A stretch of DNA of 64,000 nucleotides, from the NCBI RefSeq assembly GCF_963678635.1, contig NC_087064.1, positions 3,409,926 to 3,473,925 of the forward strand, in the 5' to 3' direction. Positions 11,701-26,700 of this stretch are shown one piece after another (position 1 is the stretch's first letter; every line of letters starts with the position of its first letter). The notes beneath the pieces were generated by a model that was given only the letters and a program-made list of their open reading frames with translations, was not told the DNA's origin and searched no databases. A program made the translations under genes and the position numbers. The DNA is from Symsagittifera roscoffensis (lineage: Eukaryota > Xenacoelomorpha > Acoela > Convolutidae).

Positions 11701-14700
11701 TAGAGGGAAATTATGTGTTCCAAATAAATTATTACTAGATGAAATTTTATCGTAATTTACTAGGGAAGATTTGTCAACAAATATGGAATAATTTGAAAAT
11801 TTCTCTTCTAATGAATTCTATAATTTTTCTATGATTTTGTTAAAAATTTTTCTTGAATAAGAAAAAAATTGTTGCATGAAAGATTGAAAAAATTTCTTTA
11901 AAAAAGTTTTCTTTACGGCTATGAAAACCTTAATTCTTCAAACCTGAAAACAAATTGAATTTTTTCCTTATCTGCAGTGTCACATACAAAAAAACATTAT
12001 GTATCTCATCTTGTACAATTTTCATGCCACAGTTTGTTTTCGATTAAATTTGAAACAAATTACTTTGATGCGTACGCTTTACTTTAATCAAAAATTTCTT
12101 AATTGAGAACTTGGGAAGCCATATTTTAGTTTTCCGAAATACGACTTTTTAGAACGTGTTGGCAGATAAAAGATTGTTCTCTCTATCAATTACAGTGGTG
12201 AAGACCTCTTTATAGGTCGTAATGATTTTCTTCCCGTTTTTCATTACGAGTTGGAAAAGAGACAAGGAACGCAAATAAACAAAAAAATACTATTTGTTTT
12301 TAGAAAACTTCAAATTTCAAAGTACGGAGAAAAAAAAAGTGTGGCAGCTTCAAAAAAGTTTATGATAATTCCCACCTATTTGGATGAAATTAATTAAACT
12401 CAATATGACTGGTTCAATAGATCAATAGATCTTTTTTTTTCTGGGAAATCTGAAAACTAACCTTTACTTTCACAACGAGAAGTTGCTTGCGTTAATGTGG
12501 CCTCTACATTTGCACTATTCAATAGTGGAGTTTGCTTTCCTTTTAACAAAGAAAATCAACTAAAGTGAAAAAAAAACTCAAACCGCGAAAAATCAAAACT
12601 GAACGTAGATGGATCAAAAAACGTTTTCCTGAAAAAAAGCCTAAAAAAATACCAAGATCTATATAAGAGTATTCACTAACGTTCAAGACTCCTAGAACCA
12701 TTTATCCTCAATTTTAATTTTTGTTGAAGTGATTTTTGATGCCTTTTTCAGTTCAACTATTTATCTTTTGCTAAAAGCAAAATGAAGCAAAAGACGTTTT
12801 CCAATTAAGGAAGTGGAATTCGCGAAAAAAACGAGAACGATTTTTCAGAATCATAAATGGATATCAGTTTTTAAATTTCCCAGCTGATAAAAACTTTACC
12901 CATAGATCCAGTTTCTTAAATAATTTCAATTTTACCAAGAAGTTTCAATAAAATTTATCAAATTTTTTTTCTCGCTCACACAGCTGAAAACAAGCACGTT
13001 GAGGTTGTTGTCTCACTAAAACACCCTTTTACATGAGACTTAATAACATTCAAAGAAAATTATTTTAGGTAGAGAGGAAAATTTGGTCTGATTTTGTTGC
13101 CATTCAAAACAAATTAACGCGTGTGGATAAAAAAGGGAGTGGATTTTAACATTTCTTAACCAATTTCGTTTAATTGCTAAACTGAACCTAAGTTCTTCCC
13201 TTTTTTCAAATTGATAGTCAAAAACCAAAACAACGCAGTTTTCAAAAACTTCACCGAAAAGTTTAAAAAAAGTTATGAAAGCTTCAATTTTTTCAGAAAT
13301 TTTTGTATTGATTGATTAATATGGTCAGGACAATCTGTGCTAATTTTCATTAATTGGGCCAAGCATTGTATTGATATGACCCTAGATTTAAAGCTTAACC
13401 AACCTGCGAGATAGCCGAAAGACCGCCACAAGAGATAAGAAAAACAGACAACATAGTCCCAATTAGAACGAAAGCTCCGAAAACTAGAAGCCACGTCTGT
13501 ACTCTGGGTTCTATTGGACATTTACCGATGCTGCCCATCAAAATACAAGTAGAGGGTATCCCGATTAAGAGGCAGAACACTATTGTTGAAAGCACTGCAA
13601 GTAGGACGAAGCTGCAGTATTTGGGAGATTTGAGTTCTTTTCTGAAACCGCTCCCCGATTCCCGACTGCCGCTAAGTCTGAATAAAAGCCAAATTTTAGT
13701 CTTTTCTAGTCCCTCATAGAAGCCCAAACGTAAATTTTGTTCATACGGCCTTTTTTTGAAAAACAACCAAATCTGTTCACTTATTGCTCACACTTACATG
13801 CTTTGCTATAATTTGGACTCAGCAAAAAATCAAATAAATATAGGGGAGCCGAAAAAGAGCTCAATTTTAATATCGGAAAAAAATTGATATTGTCTTTTGA
13901 AAGAACACGCCTACATACAAGGTCTTCAGTTCATAAATCAGAGCCACTGTTGTGCCCTGATTGAATTTTTAAATTACTTTTATAAGTAATAGCGCAAAAT
14001 TACGAAAGCGTTTCTGCTATACTTTCAAAACAAAAAATTTTGTGAGTACAGGAACAGTTCATATACGAAATGTTGAAATTTTTACTGAGATCGTTATCAA
14101 ATCTTCATTCAGAAAATTTTATTAATGAGCTGTTTTTTTTCAATAATTCTATTAGAAAAACTAGAAGATCTGAAAAAAAATTTTTTTTCTAAATGAAAAT
14201 AAATTCCTAGTTAGAAAAACACTTTTTTTTACTTATCGGGGACCAAAATTTTTCAACATACTTCAAGTAAATAAGATTATGCCAATTGATTCTCAGTCAT
14301 AGTACAAAACAAGTGCTATCCGTTGCCCACAAAATTAAATTTTTGTACAACTTAGGAAATCATGAGCTAACAAAATCAATTCTTGGTTAATTTTCTCGAG
14401 ACGACAACTTGGTTGTATGATTTTTCACTCTCCTAAATATCAAAACCCGAAGTTTACTTGTACCAGGCCATGATTCAGAACTCCAAGTTTGGACGCAAAA
14501 TATGACGGTCTAAATCTCCGTAGTTTTTAAGAAATCGCGATTTTTTTCAAAATTTTTAGTTTGTTCGATAAAAACATAGAAAAAAGAAAAAGTTTTTTTT
14601 TAATTATGAATAATATAGTTAAATTGTGTACAAAATTTCCAGCTGCACATAGATAGTTCATTGTTTTTGTTTTTTCCTTAATTAGGAAAAGTTAATATAT

Positions 14701-17700
14701 TTCCTCTTTTATTGATTTCCTTAGTTTATTTTTTTATTTTTTGTTTATAAAAACTATGCATGGTTAGATTCTGATCAGACATGCTTGTCTGTTATTTATT
14801 CTCTCCATGTTGTGTATGCGTTTATCTTTTTTGATTGACGTTACAAATTGAAATATATTCAAAATTATGGAGAAATAAATTCATTCTTTCTTTTCTTTCT
14901 TTAAAAGTTTGATCAAATTGTACCGCTCATAAGTCATGATCGCATTATGGCAGAACTCTTTACAAAATCAGGACTAAAATTTTGATTTTTAAGCTAAAAC
15001 TTTGAAATTACTATTCTAATAACTATCACGATAGGCAACTATCATTTTGATTTTAAATATGAGTTATTAATTCTAAATCAAATGCGGAAAAATTAACCAG
15101 TTAATTTAGAGCTAACCAATTACATATGCAAATCAGAAATTTACCTTGTTTTTTCTCCTGACTTTTTATTGACATTATTCGCTTCCATCTTTCTCGTTTT
15201 GCTGTTTTGTGGCGGTTTTGTCAGTTGCAGTAGAAACCAGAAAGCACGTGCCACAGCCAACAAAACGCCACAGAAAGCACTGACCATCTGGAGTTTTCAC
15301 TTGTTATACATTCTGACATTGCGAAACTACTGGAACAGAAAGACTCTTTTCCAACAGTTTTAACTGTTTGCTGGGTCTGTTTGGCCCGATTTGGTTCTTT
15401 TCTTAACCAATCCCTCCTTCATTTTATTTTCAGTTTTGAAAAACTATTTTATTATAGACATAATTTGGGCAAATAAGTAGAAAATTGAGAGAGTGATCCA
15501 AGGTCCAATATTATGCAAGTTCCGGCTCATTTTCTTTTTCCACCCCACCTGCGAATTTCACAAGTTAAATTAATGTTATCCAGTTTCTATGAAAATTGAC
15601 ACGCGCACTAATTAGGCCATGACAAACATATTTGGTGCTGATATTTAACCTTGTGAAATCACTCGTTACGCCATAAAATTGATGCTCATGCGCGGTGGGG
15701 TGGGGGGGGGGGGGGGGATGGGGATTGGAGTAAAAAGACACCAAACGCCAATTTCATCATTTAAAGTATCGGCTTGCACAAAGTAATCAAAAATCAGCCT
15801 TAGCTTAAGACATAACGCAACCTATAAATTTATTCTTTTTGCATGGAATTGAACAGGGTAAAATTAACCAAAGTATAACAAAAATAGCTTCCTTTCAATT
15901 TTCAAGATTCCTGTAGTTTTAGATTTTCTAGAAACTTCTTTTAAAGCACTTTTAATAATGATTTAGATGTTCATTATTGATTATTAATGATCCCAGTTTT
16001 GTTTCGTTAACAGGTGGTGCGTGGGTATTTTTTGTTCATTTGGTCAAATATACCCCCAATTTCCAAGTTTTTAATGTAATGATAATAATGCTTGTTTAAT
16101 AATTGAAGTTATTATTATTGATTTTGTAAAAGTTGTAAAAAATTTCTTTTATTCAAGTTGATATGAAAGTTTCAAAAGCACGAGTTTCAGAACATTCTGA
16201 TAATTTTGAGACTCAGGCAATGGAAAAGAGCCGCACAGATTTTTGTCGAATAAAAAACATGACTAAGATCTCTTCCGTTTTTTTTTGATAAATGGTGACT
16301 TCTTGAAAAACAGTTGATTTTATTCGGCTAAACTGACTTTTTCGAAAAACCGCTATAATCATGACCATCAAAAGTCATAAAGTAAAATGTTTGCACAACT
16401 ATTCATATAAATGAACAGTTTCTGACTCTAAGAGTTGAGTAAAGATTTTCAATGCATAACGGAGCAGATTCGGGACTTAATCTGAGCATTTGCCACAAAA
16501 ACCCCCAAAAACACTCATAAATTTTTCTTTCAACGTTTTTTTAATTGAGAATATGCAGTTTTGAGCTTGCTAAAAGCAAGATGCAGTTTCAAAAAATTTG
16601 TAACAAGTTCGCTTTTTATTAAAGCAAACGCCTGTATTAGACAACCCGTTGATTTTTTCTTCGTTTTTTTGATTAATTTCTTTATTCAATTTTTTTGCCG
16701 GATATTCACATAACTGAGCGCTAAATTACAATCAAGGTGAATGATTTTAAAACAGGCTATTGTAATTTTTTTATCTTCAAAAAAAATTGACGGAAGAAGC
16801 CGTTTTATTGCATTTTTTATGACATCTGATAAGTTGGGCTCAAAGCTAGAGAGACATTTTACTTTCAAATGATTAATAAAATTTTTTTAAGGTTGACAGA
16901 AAATTAAAAATTAATATGATTACATTTTGTGATAAAAACGCTCAAAAATCATTCAAAAATGCTATTGCAACCCATGATTTTTCCAAATTTTGAATAAAAT
17001 GAGGAACCTATATACTTGAGGTTTCTTTTTATTTAGAACTATTTCTGAAAGAAATTTGAAGAGTGGTGATCGATTCTGGAATTTTTGTGTTCCAAAAGGG
17101 TGCGGTCGCTCCATCCTGAAATCGGTTTGCTTCTGCTCATACTGCTCGTTTTATGTTTTGAGGACTGAATTACGAATTAATAACCTGCACCCAAAAATTT
17201 CAAAAAAATTTATATACAACATTAATCTTCTAATTTTTTAAAATGCACTCTTTTTTCATTTTTTTTTTTGGTTTTTCTTATTTTAGCTGTCGTTATAAAA
17301 AATTTGAGCAGTCGGAATGGATCTACTAAAGAATCGCCCTCCCTTTGGTATGTACTTAAAAATTGCCACCCCTAATAATCAGGGGCGGATTTAGGGGGGG
17401 GCGGGGGTGGGGGATTGGCGGACGCCCCCCTTCCTCAGGAATTTGACCGTAGCAATTACCAAAGGGTCCCCCCTCTGAACAATTTACTTAATTTTTTTTC
17501 AAAGGGCGCCTTTGGCGCCGGTGTCTTTGGCCTTTATATCAAAGAAAATTTTGAGGTGTGAAAATTCAAGGTGTGAAAGTGCGTCTTTTTTGAGACCTCA
17601 AATTGGACTCATTTTTTGACTCGAGGCTGGTAGGGGTAATTTACATTCACGAAGATGTAGAAATCAATGTCGAAGAGGTCATCGACAGATTTGCCGCAAA

Positions 17701-20700
17701 AAATCGAAGACTCAATTTTGTTTAATTTTGTTCATTTTCTTATTGTAAATAAATCATTGTTTTCGTCAAAACTTTTCTCAATCCGCCCCCCCCCCCCTCA
17801 ATAAAATCCTAGATCCGCGCCTGCTAATAATAAAAGCTGTAAACTAGCACTAGAGCTTTGTATTGAGAATTCTAATTTTGCTGCAATTTGATTGGTCGAA
17901 AATGCGTTATTTTAACCTGCTTAAGAATTGCCCCCTTTCTTAAAATGGGGGGGGGGGGATATGTTGAGTAGATCCGTCGGAATATTTTGTGCATGGTATT
18001 TGCACAGCAACTGGTTATATATATTTTTAAACAGCATCACCCATACACGTAGAAAGCTAAGCAAAGTATCAGATCGAAGCCTTATTCGTCATGATTCGGA
18101 TTTAAGAATTTGAAAAGAATCAATGGGTGTTTTCAGTTTTTAGACCAATTTCGAAAACACAGAAGTTTCATTAAAAACAATTAAGTCGTCAAGCTCATTA
18201 ATAAGGAAAATTGATTTTTTTAAATGTAACTTATTTGTTTTTAACTAGGCGCGTTCCCCTTTCCTAGCCTCCAAAAAATAAGAATATTTTGTTTCCTTTT
18301 CCTTTAATTTTTGGTCTGGTGAAACTAATTGCGATCGGAACATATGCTAATTGAACAGTCACCAGATATCCTAATATTTCTTAGCGTTTACTGATTCTTT
18401 TTTAGTTTTTCAGATGGATTATTTTTGGACTGTTTTGCTTGGATTCTAATAAATATGCAGAAAGTTACTATATAAAAATTTTGATTTCTGCTCGGAAACC
18501 GGTTTTAAGGAAGAAATATTTACGACAGCTAAAGTGCAGAGCGACGGCCAATAAGAACTGCCCCTATTAAACCCAAATTGCTTATGAGAAGGAATGGTCG
18601 TTACCATTATCAGGCTTCATTATAATGATTCTCATTCTGTCACTATTGCTGTAGCGTTCTCCTCTTAAACACTTCAATTTTCAGCAATAACGTCTTTAAT
18701 AGAGCAGAAATTGCCATTTAGAGAATGCAATTAAATCTGTCTCTCAAGGGCTTGGCCCGGGTCGAGGTCCCAGACTCATATCCAGGCGTTGTGGGTAGCG
18801 CCGCATCAAAATTTAGACCCAAATTGCATAGTCGCGCCAGGAGTTTGAGTCTGGAAAGTCTGGCCATGAGTCGCGCGGTGGGTTGTCGCGACAGTCTGGA
18901 CATACCCAAAATTTGTCGCGAAAGTCTGGACACACCCAAAATTTGTCGCGAAAGTCTGGACATACCCAAAATTTGCCGCGAAAGTCTGGACATGCCAAAA
19001 ATTTGTCGCGAAAGTCTGGAATGAGTCGCGGACCTCGTCCCCGGGTGCTGCGGCACCTTTTCGCATGACATAGAAACAAACAGTTGGAGTGTCTGAGATA
19101 GCAAGCTCGACACAATTTGAGCGGATTGCAATATCGATATTTTACCTAATCTTAGCCCCAATCGGCTTTCGTATCTTTCTTCATTTGGTATTAAAAACAG
19201 ATAACTCTGAAAAAAACAACGAGTTTTGCTCAATTTTAGACTATTAATTAATTTCTTATTTCAATTTCTAAAAAAAATCCTTTTTTAAAGCAAAAATAAG
19301 AATAAGCGTATTAAACCATGATTTTCACGACGCCCCAAAGGTTTTTTCAAGTTTTTATTTGCGTGTTTTAGTCTCATCAGAGGAGGATGACATATCTGTT
19401 GAAGATGACAATTGTGCCTGTAAATGACAACCCTCCTCAATTTATACCCAGCACAATTCAGTTCAACTTGCTGGAGGTGAATTTTTTTGGAAGCACTTCG
19501 CATACTAATACGCAAATGAGAAAATGAACGTGCTATCAATTAATTTCTTCGAATTAAAAAAACTAACGGAAAAAAAATGAAATTCAAGATTTCGTCATAA
19601 ATGTTAAATCATTTTCGCCGCTCCAAAAAACTTTCTTCAATGTATTCTGATACTATAATTTTGTCATCAGAAAATCTGTAGATGAAAATTTTCCGATATT
19701 TAAGCTTATTTTAACTTTAACGGGTTTTTAGAAATATTTTTCAGACAACTGTAGATTGTTCCAAATTTTGAGCATGTAGTATCGTGCCGATAACAAGGTC
19801 TTGTGGTATATTAAATTTTATTTGTGTTTAGAACGAGGAACCCAACCCAGCGGTGTCTGTGTTTTCGTTTCTCGTCACAGACGGGGATCTAGTCGAGGTG
19901 CATCAAGAGTCGACTCTATCATTCACAGGCGCCGACCAGGTCTGTCAAACTTCATTTTTATTTTAAAAAAAAATTGAAGTAATTTTTTCAGCCAACTTAA
20001 ATCACATTACATTTCTCATTCAGAGCTAAGCTGAAGAAATATGAAATCAATCGACGTGTAAACATTTGTATTAACTCAGGGGCAAAAAAAGTTTTAACTT
20101 CATTGCAAATTCATCAAAATCTAAAGACGTGAAGCTAAGATTCTGAACAGTTTTTTCAATCTTATTTTAGTTTGACTGATTTTTACTTCAATTTTTTTAG
20201 ATAGAAAAAATAGAATTTTTGTCGTAACTTTTGGAACTGAGGGTGATTAACTGAAACTCATTTTCCAATGTTCTAATTGCTTCAGGATGTTGCGCGGGAA
20301 CTTTTCTCCCTGTCTGAGCTGGTTTCAAATGGGAACAACCAATGGGAGGCGAGCATGGCTCTGATTGGCTATCTGGACTACGAGAGCAAACCAGTGCTGG
20401 ACTTCAAGGTCGAAGCCATCGTGAGTTATGATCGAAAACCAGATCTTGAACAGACAAGATCTTCTAAACTATAATTAGTACCAAAAAGTTGGAACAGACT
20501 AAAATAATTAAGAAGGGCAATCTGCCAATTTAAAGCAATGTTTTTATGCAAACTTGAGTTTTTAGATGACGTTGAGTCATTTTTTCCGACTGAAAAATGA
20601 GCTTTTGTATGCAAAAATTTTCTGAAATAGGTCGTTTGCTCTTTTTAATTATTTCCGTCTGTTCCAACTTTTTGCAACTCTCTATATCTCATCCCATGGT

Positions 20701-23700
20701 ATACTTAGAAAGAATGACCACCCTAAAAACAGTTTTAGGAAGTTTCCACCGTGTAACAAATTTTCCTCTAAGCAATTCGGCTAGAGCGAGGAGAGGATGG
20801 TGAGCAAGAGGTTTCGGTGACACTTTCACAGTGGCATGGCCATCAATTTAAACAGTCTCAAATGGAGATCGAAACTATTTGATCCATATTAACACTCAGT
20901 GACGATTTAACGACAACTTTTTATGGCCAAACGCTATTTTTGGTCAATTTTTTTTCTAGAAATGCCCAAAAGTGGTGTTTTGAGCCGTGTCTGGACAATT
21001 TTATCCAAGACATTAATGTCCCGGACAAAACTGTCCAAAAATCAAAAAGCGTCCAAGACATTTGGTTCCCATACAAAATTGTCCCAAAATCATCCGAAAA
21101 TTGTCCAGCTAATTGCCAACCTAGATAACAACAGTATTATTTTGTGAAAATTTAAAAGAAGGAGGATTAATTTGATAAGGCTACGCAACTGTGCAGTAGA
21201 ACCAAATTTTTCTTTGAGTGACCTATTAGAGACTCAAATAAAAGAGGACTCAAATCATTTACAGATACCAAATCAATTATTGCTTAGTTGATGTTTGCGC
21301 CAAACGAAGCTTTGACCGATTGTAGTATCATTAATATAGCTCTTTAATTATTGGTCAACAATAGAAGTCCTTATGAAAAAAAAACACTGAAATGCTAGTT
21401 TACGATTCGTAACCTTGAGTTTTGTCGGACACTGCAATTTGTTCTTATCAAAATGTGTTTTTATCAAAATGTAATCGCCGTGTGGGCTTATTGCAAAACA
21501 CACCACTATTTTAAATGATCTTATTCAGTTCTCATATCCAGCCAACATGGAAAAGCGAAAATTCAGAATTGCTCTTGACAAGAGCAGTAATAGCAGATGA
21601 GCCACCTCGACATTCAATTCTTTCAGTTCGAAGAGACATAACAGAGAAACTGAATCTCCAAACTATTCAGCCAATTAGAGAACCGTCAACAGAATCAATT
21701 AGTAAAGACGGCCCAAAAAGCAGGAAGGAAAGTCATATATTGGTTTCAAACTACCAGAATTGCTGGAATTGACTCACAGTGGCGGAATTTTCCTTCATTT
21801 TGATTCTGAACTAGGTTATAAAAAGCGAATGATGGTTTTCACTATTCTTCCGGGACTGGAGTTTCTTAGTGGTGCTTATGATTGGTTCTGCGATGGCACT
21901 TTTTCAACGGCTCCGATTGTCATTGTTCAGATATATCCAATACACGCATCAATTGATGGTGTTCTTTTGTCCCTGTTGTCCCTGGTGGTGAACTGTTTCG
22001 AGATAGACTTTGCCATAAGGGCAACCAATGATTTCGAAATAGCAAACAAAAATGCATTTTCTTCCTAATCCAAAATTTAACAAATTCAAAAGTGCTACTT
22101 CCATGTGTACTAAAACATCTGGCGTCACGTTCAATCTACTGGAAATCCAAATAACTACAGGCATGATCTAGAATTCAGTGAGCATGTGCAAATGCTCCAA
22201 AGTACCGCTTTCTTGCCAGTAAGTGACGTCAACGCCGCATTTGAAGCACTCCAGAAGAGAAGCCTCGCTACATCTCAACTGCTTTTCATTTATTTTGTAG
22301 ATAATGAGATTGGTCGACTCTCGGCGGCAAATGGAGCTCGTCAAAAATCCAAATTTAACATTTACAGCTGAAGTGACAACGGGGTGTCCGAGAACCAACA
22401 ATGCAGTTGAATGTTGGAAGAGCAACTTCGTTAAAGTTTTCAACGCAAAACACCCATCTTTTCCAAAGCTAAACAAGAAGTTCAAAGATGAACAGAAAAA
22501 TGCGGAAACCCAAATAGAAAAATTGTACGCCGGGAAAAGAGTGTCCCGTTATGAAAAACCTCAGTGTGTTCAATTTGAAAAAAAAACCTTTCCGAGTTAG
22601 CTGCGGCCTATGATCCGAGTAAAGATCTCAGTTTCTTGAAAGGGTGCAGTAGCAATATTAATTTATTCTAATTATTTTTTTTTTCAAATTTCGGTCTCGC
22701 TTTGATTGTTCAACTGTTATTTGGAACACATAGAATCCAAGTAGAGAACAATCAAACGGATGCAAAACATCAAAGCAATAAAAATCACAAGGTCAGATCA
22801 AGGAAAACAAATTCAGACATTTTTGTCAGTGTCAAAAATGTCTGGTACAGTTTTATAGTTTAGGACACTTTTATCAAGGCTTTAAGAAAGTTAGTCAAAA
22901 TTTTTTTTCATAAAGTTGGAGTCCCGCTCAAAAAAATCCAAAATCAGCCCTTGGAGCACTGTATACCCATTGATTTCCAATCAGGCACCAATTTAATCAA
23001 TTGAACTGTCCGTCCTAGCCTGCATGTTGAAAACTTTCAAAATTGTTTTCGAGCTTTGTTTTTAAAAACAAACAGGCCAAAAAAGGCTGTTTTTTAGACA
23101 ATTTTCGAAAAATATTGACTAAAAAATCACTTTTTTTGGCGCGCGCTCCTCACTCAAAAATAGTATATAATGGCGCCAAAAGCGCCTTTAGAAAAATTTA
23201 GGGTCTGCCAGCCAAAATTGCAGGTCCTAAAATAGTACCAAAGCGGAGACCATTAATTGCATTTATCAATGCAATTAAATGAACCATCGTTTTGATGTTA
23301 AAATCTCACCAAAAATATAATTTCACGATGTAACAGTTGCTTTTCCATATTGGCTACTCATTGACCTTTTGCGACCCTTTCTTTTCCTCCATTCTTTTCA
23401 AGCTAAAAATCAATTTATTCTCATACAATTTTTTAGCTTAAATATGACTATGTAAGACCTTGCATCAGCTTATTTGTGCGAAAGAGCTTTTGCCACCATT
23501 TTTAAACTTAAAAGATCATTTTTGAGCAAACAGATTTCTCAGCTTAAACATGATGGGTAAATTGCACACTCATTGACTTTTTGTGACCTTTTTGTTGTTG
23601 TTGTTTGTATAGAATAGTGTGCCCGGGGCATTAGACAGTGTGATGTCGGCGACTGTGGACGTGGTGGTGTCCATAGAAGACACGGACGACAGGGATCCCG

Positions 23701-26700
23701 TCTTCACCTCAAACCTCTACTCCGCCTACGTCGACGAGGGATACACAGGGGTAAGGGGCTCCAACTTTTGCTATTATAAGAGCAATACAAACCTCAGATA
23801 GAGAAATTAGTGTCCTAGAAAAAGAGCAGAGAAACGTGAAGTAATGAAGTCCAAAGATTTGACTAAGGAGCTAGCAGAACAGTCAGTTTGAAAAAACAAC
23901 TTGTTGTTATATTTTACGGTTAACTGGTAAAACTTGTCCCAATATTCTGCCTTTGACAGTAAAAACTAGACCAAAATTTGAAATATTTCTGAAACTATGT
24001 TTACGCATCACATAAGGTTTTATTTGGAATCATCGTAAATTTTTTGGCATCGTAAATTGATCGAGCTGCATTTTTATAGTGCGATAGCACTTATGATATA
24101 AAAGCTAGGGCTTGGAAACTATAATCATTTTTTGGTTTTGTTTCACTTTTGCACATGTTTAAGGTCGTGACTGTGGAACCTGCTCTGCTAGCCGAAGACG
24201 GGGACGCATTCAATTACACCATCGCATATCGACTGAAAGGTTGCACTCACAACTATTTATGCTAATTGCACCACTTCTAATTGCACCAATTGGTATCAAC
24301 ACCAACTTCGCTATCGATTGCTACCAAAATTGATGTTCCAGTAATAATTTGGAAAAAAGATTGAAACAGAATGAGCCTAATTACGATTTTTAAAAGCTCT
24401 GAAATTTATCTATGAATGATTTTTCATGATAAATTTTTGCTAAAAGCTTGACCTTGAATTGTGTTTTTTTCTTTCAGAGCCAGTGTTTGGGTTTTCTGTT
24501 GAGGAATCATCCGGTCAGATTAGTCTGAGTCAGCCACTGGATCGAGATGGGCAGAATGGAGTCCAGTCGCGCACTCTTCTAATTGAAGCCTACCAACTCA
24601 TTAACTCCCAGAGAAGAGCCAGCGTTGCCGTCATTGTGTATGTGTTCATCTATTTCGGTTTATCAAAAACCGGAAATAACAAAAAAGATCAACAAAAATA
24701 GAACTATATATAAGCAAAATATAGAGATTCCCCAAAAACGAGCTAATTAAGTTAAGACAATTTAACCATGAGCGATGGAAAAGACTATCAAACAAGCTAT
24801 TGCTGAACCTCTGTTTAAGACTTGGATGCAATTTTTTAATTATTCTGGAATAAAGCAAATCTATTTGTAAGCAATAGAAACTTAAATTCTCATGATGAAT
24901 GTTTTTCTGATTTTTTTTGAAATTTTTCATTGATAAAGTTTGGCTTCAAACTCAACAAATAAACAAGACTCTCAAGAACTCAACAAATAAACAAGACTCT
25001 CAAGAACTCAACAAATAAACAAGACTGAGTTCTCTGATTACTGCTTCAGGTATGTCGAGGACGTGGACGACAATGCACCCGTCATGACCCAAACTCTCTA
25101 CGAGGCCACAGTCCCTGAGAACTCCCCCCAGTCCACTTTTGTTCTACAGCTGTCTGCCGTCGACCTCGACATCGTAAGTTGTTTCATCAACTTAATCAAA
25201 ATTGTTTTTTTGTGGTGTCGTTTTAAGCATACCTGCATAAGTACCTTCTCGTTTTTTTGTTGAATGAGGTCAAAAATGAGATTTTTAAAACAAAAAGGAA
25301 TTTTCAGCAGTCGATTTACGCTGGCAGTGTTTAAAAGATAGTTGATAAAACACGATATATCGCTCGCAATCTCTTTAAAAGGAAGGTCGTCTTATACGCC
25401 ATAAAATGTTTTTACAAGGAATGCATGTGATAACAGGATCTTAAAATAGAAGAATTTTTCGTTATTGACTGAACCAAGAAAAATAGCCGATAACTCTCGC
25501 CGTCAGTTGTGGATTCAGGGGGTGGAAGGAGGAACGGGGTGGTATTTTCTAGGAGTGGACAATCTCACCACCCAAAAAGTCTTTTTCTGGTTCTATATTA
25601 TGATACACCCATTTTCGCCGTACAACCCAAAGATTTTCTGGAGGTGTCTTTGGCACCAATTATTAACAGTTTGACGGACATCGCGCTGAAGTTTTTTTTG
25701 TCAAAACCGTCAGAAAACTTAAGAAAAATTGAGTAAAATCTTAAATGTTTGTCTGCTCATGATTGCGCACTTTTTATTCGAAAAAAAACTGAAATAAAGT
25801 GAGAATTTTTCAAATTTTCTTGTACGGAAATAATTATTGTTTCAGTTGTTGCTTTTGAGACTCAAATTAATTACACCCGGACATAAATTCTATTTGGTTT
25901 TCTAAACGGTTGCTTTAGACTCTCAGTACTTATGCTTTTATTATTATTTTTTAAAAGTTAATGGAGAACTATTTTAAAACAAAAAATACATTTTTAAGAA
26001 ATTAGTGCAGTGTAATTTTCCGAACTGTGTGCTTCAGGGAGCGAATGCGGAGTTTGAGTTTTACATTTCCTCTGCATCTTCATCTTCATCTTCAGCCGAG
26101 TCACTTCCGTTTGAGCTGAGCAGACAGGGCACTCTCGTAGTGGCCAATGGGGCCACACTGGATAGAGAAGCCACACAACAGTACCAGTTCAAGGTCACTA
26201 TCGTAATTATTAAAATCAAGTGAATCATGTCATTTAGATTCGAGTTCAAGGTAACTATTTTTGCTCCGACTTTCGTACAGTTCAAGGTCACTATTGTGTT
26301 TAATAACATCAAGTGAATCATAACAATTAAGTTCGAGTTCAAGGTTACTATTATTAATCCGACTTTCGTAACAAAGTAATGGAATAATTGTGCTCGGGTT
26401 GGTTTTTTTTCTCCAGACAAATTTCGATTTTTTAACTAGCTATTTTTGACAAAATTTTTAAATATCATCTAAAAGTATTGTTGTCCTGAGCTTAAATTTC
26501 AAAAGATATTTCACCTGTGATCATTTTTTAAAAAAGTTATGAGGGTTTAAAGGTTCCCATTTTGGCCAATTTGGGACAATTAACGCGCGATATACTTCGC
26601 GCTGTTAACGCCTAAGCGGAGATTTATTGTTCTGATTTTCGTAACGAAAGTAACGGAACATTTGTGCTCGGGGTGTTTTTCTTCTTCAGACAAATTTCGA

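Noticed and set aside
18718..19233. 171-residue minus-strand frame with LSRQILGMSR-like repeats, and overlapping frames on both strands
   Set aside because: It is produced by the 30-bp minisatellite, whose length is a multiple of three. Several frames are open at once and none is plausible protein.
26194..26202. Alternative exon 11 donor at gtaatt, 9 nt downstream
   Set aside because: It would insert VTI before VLARSVVD and disrupt the expected EC strand. Kept only as an alternative.
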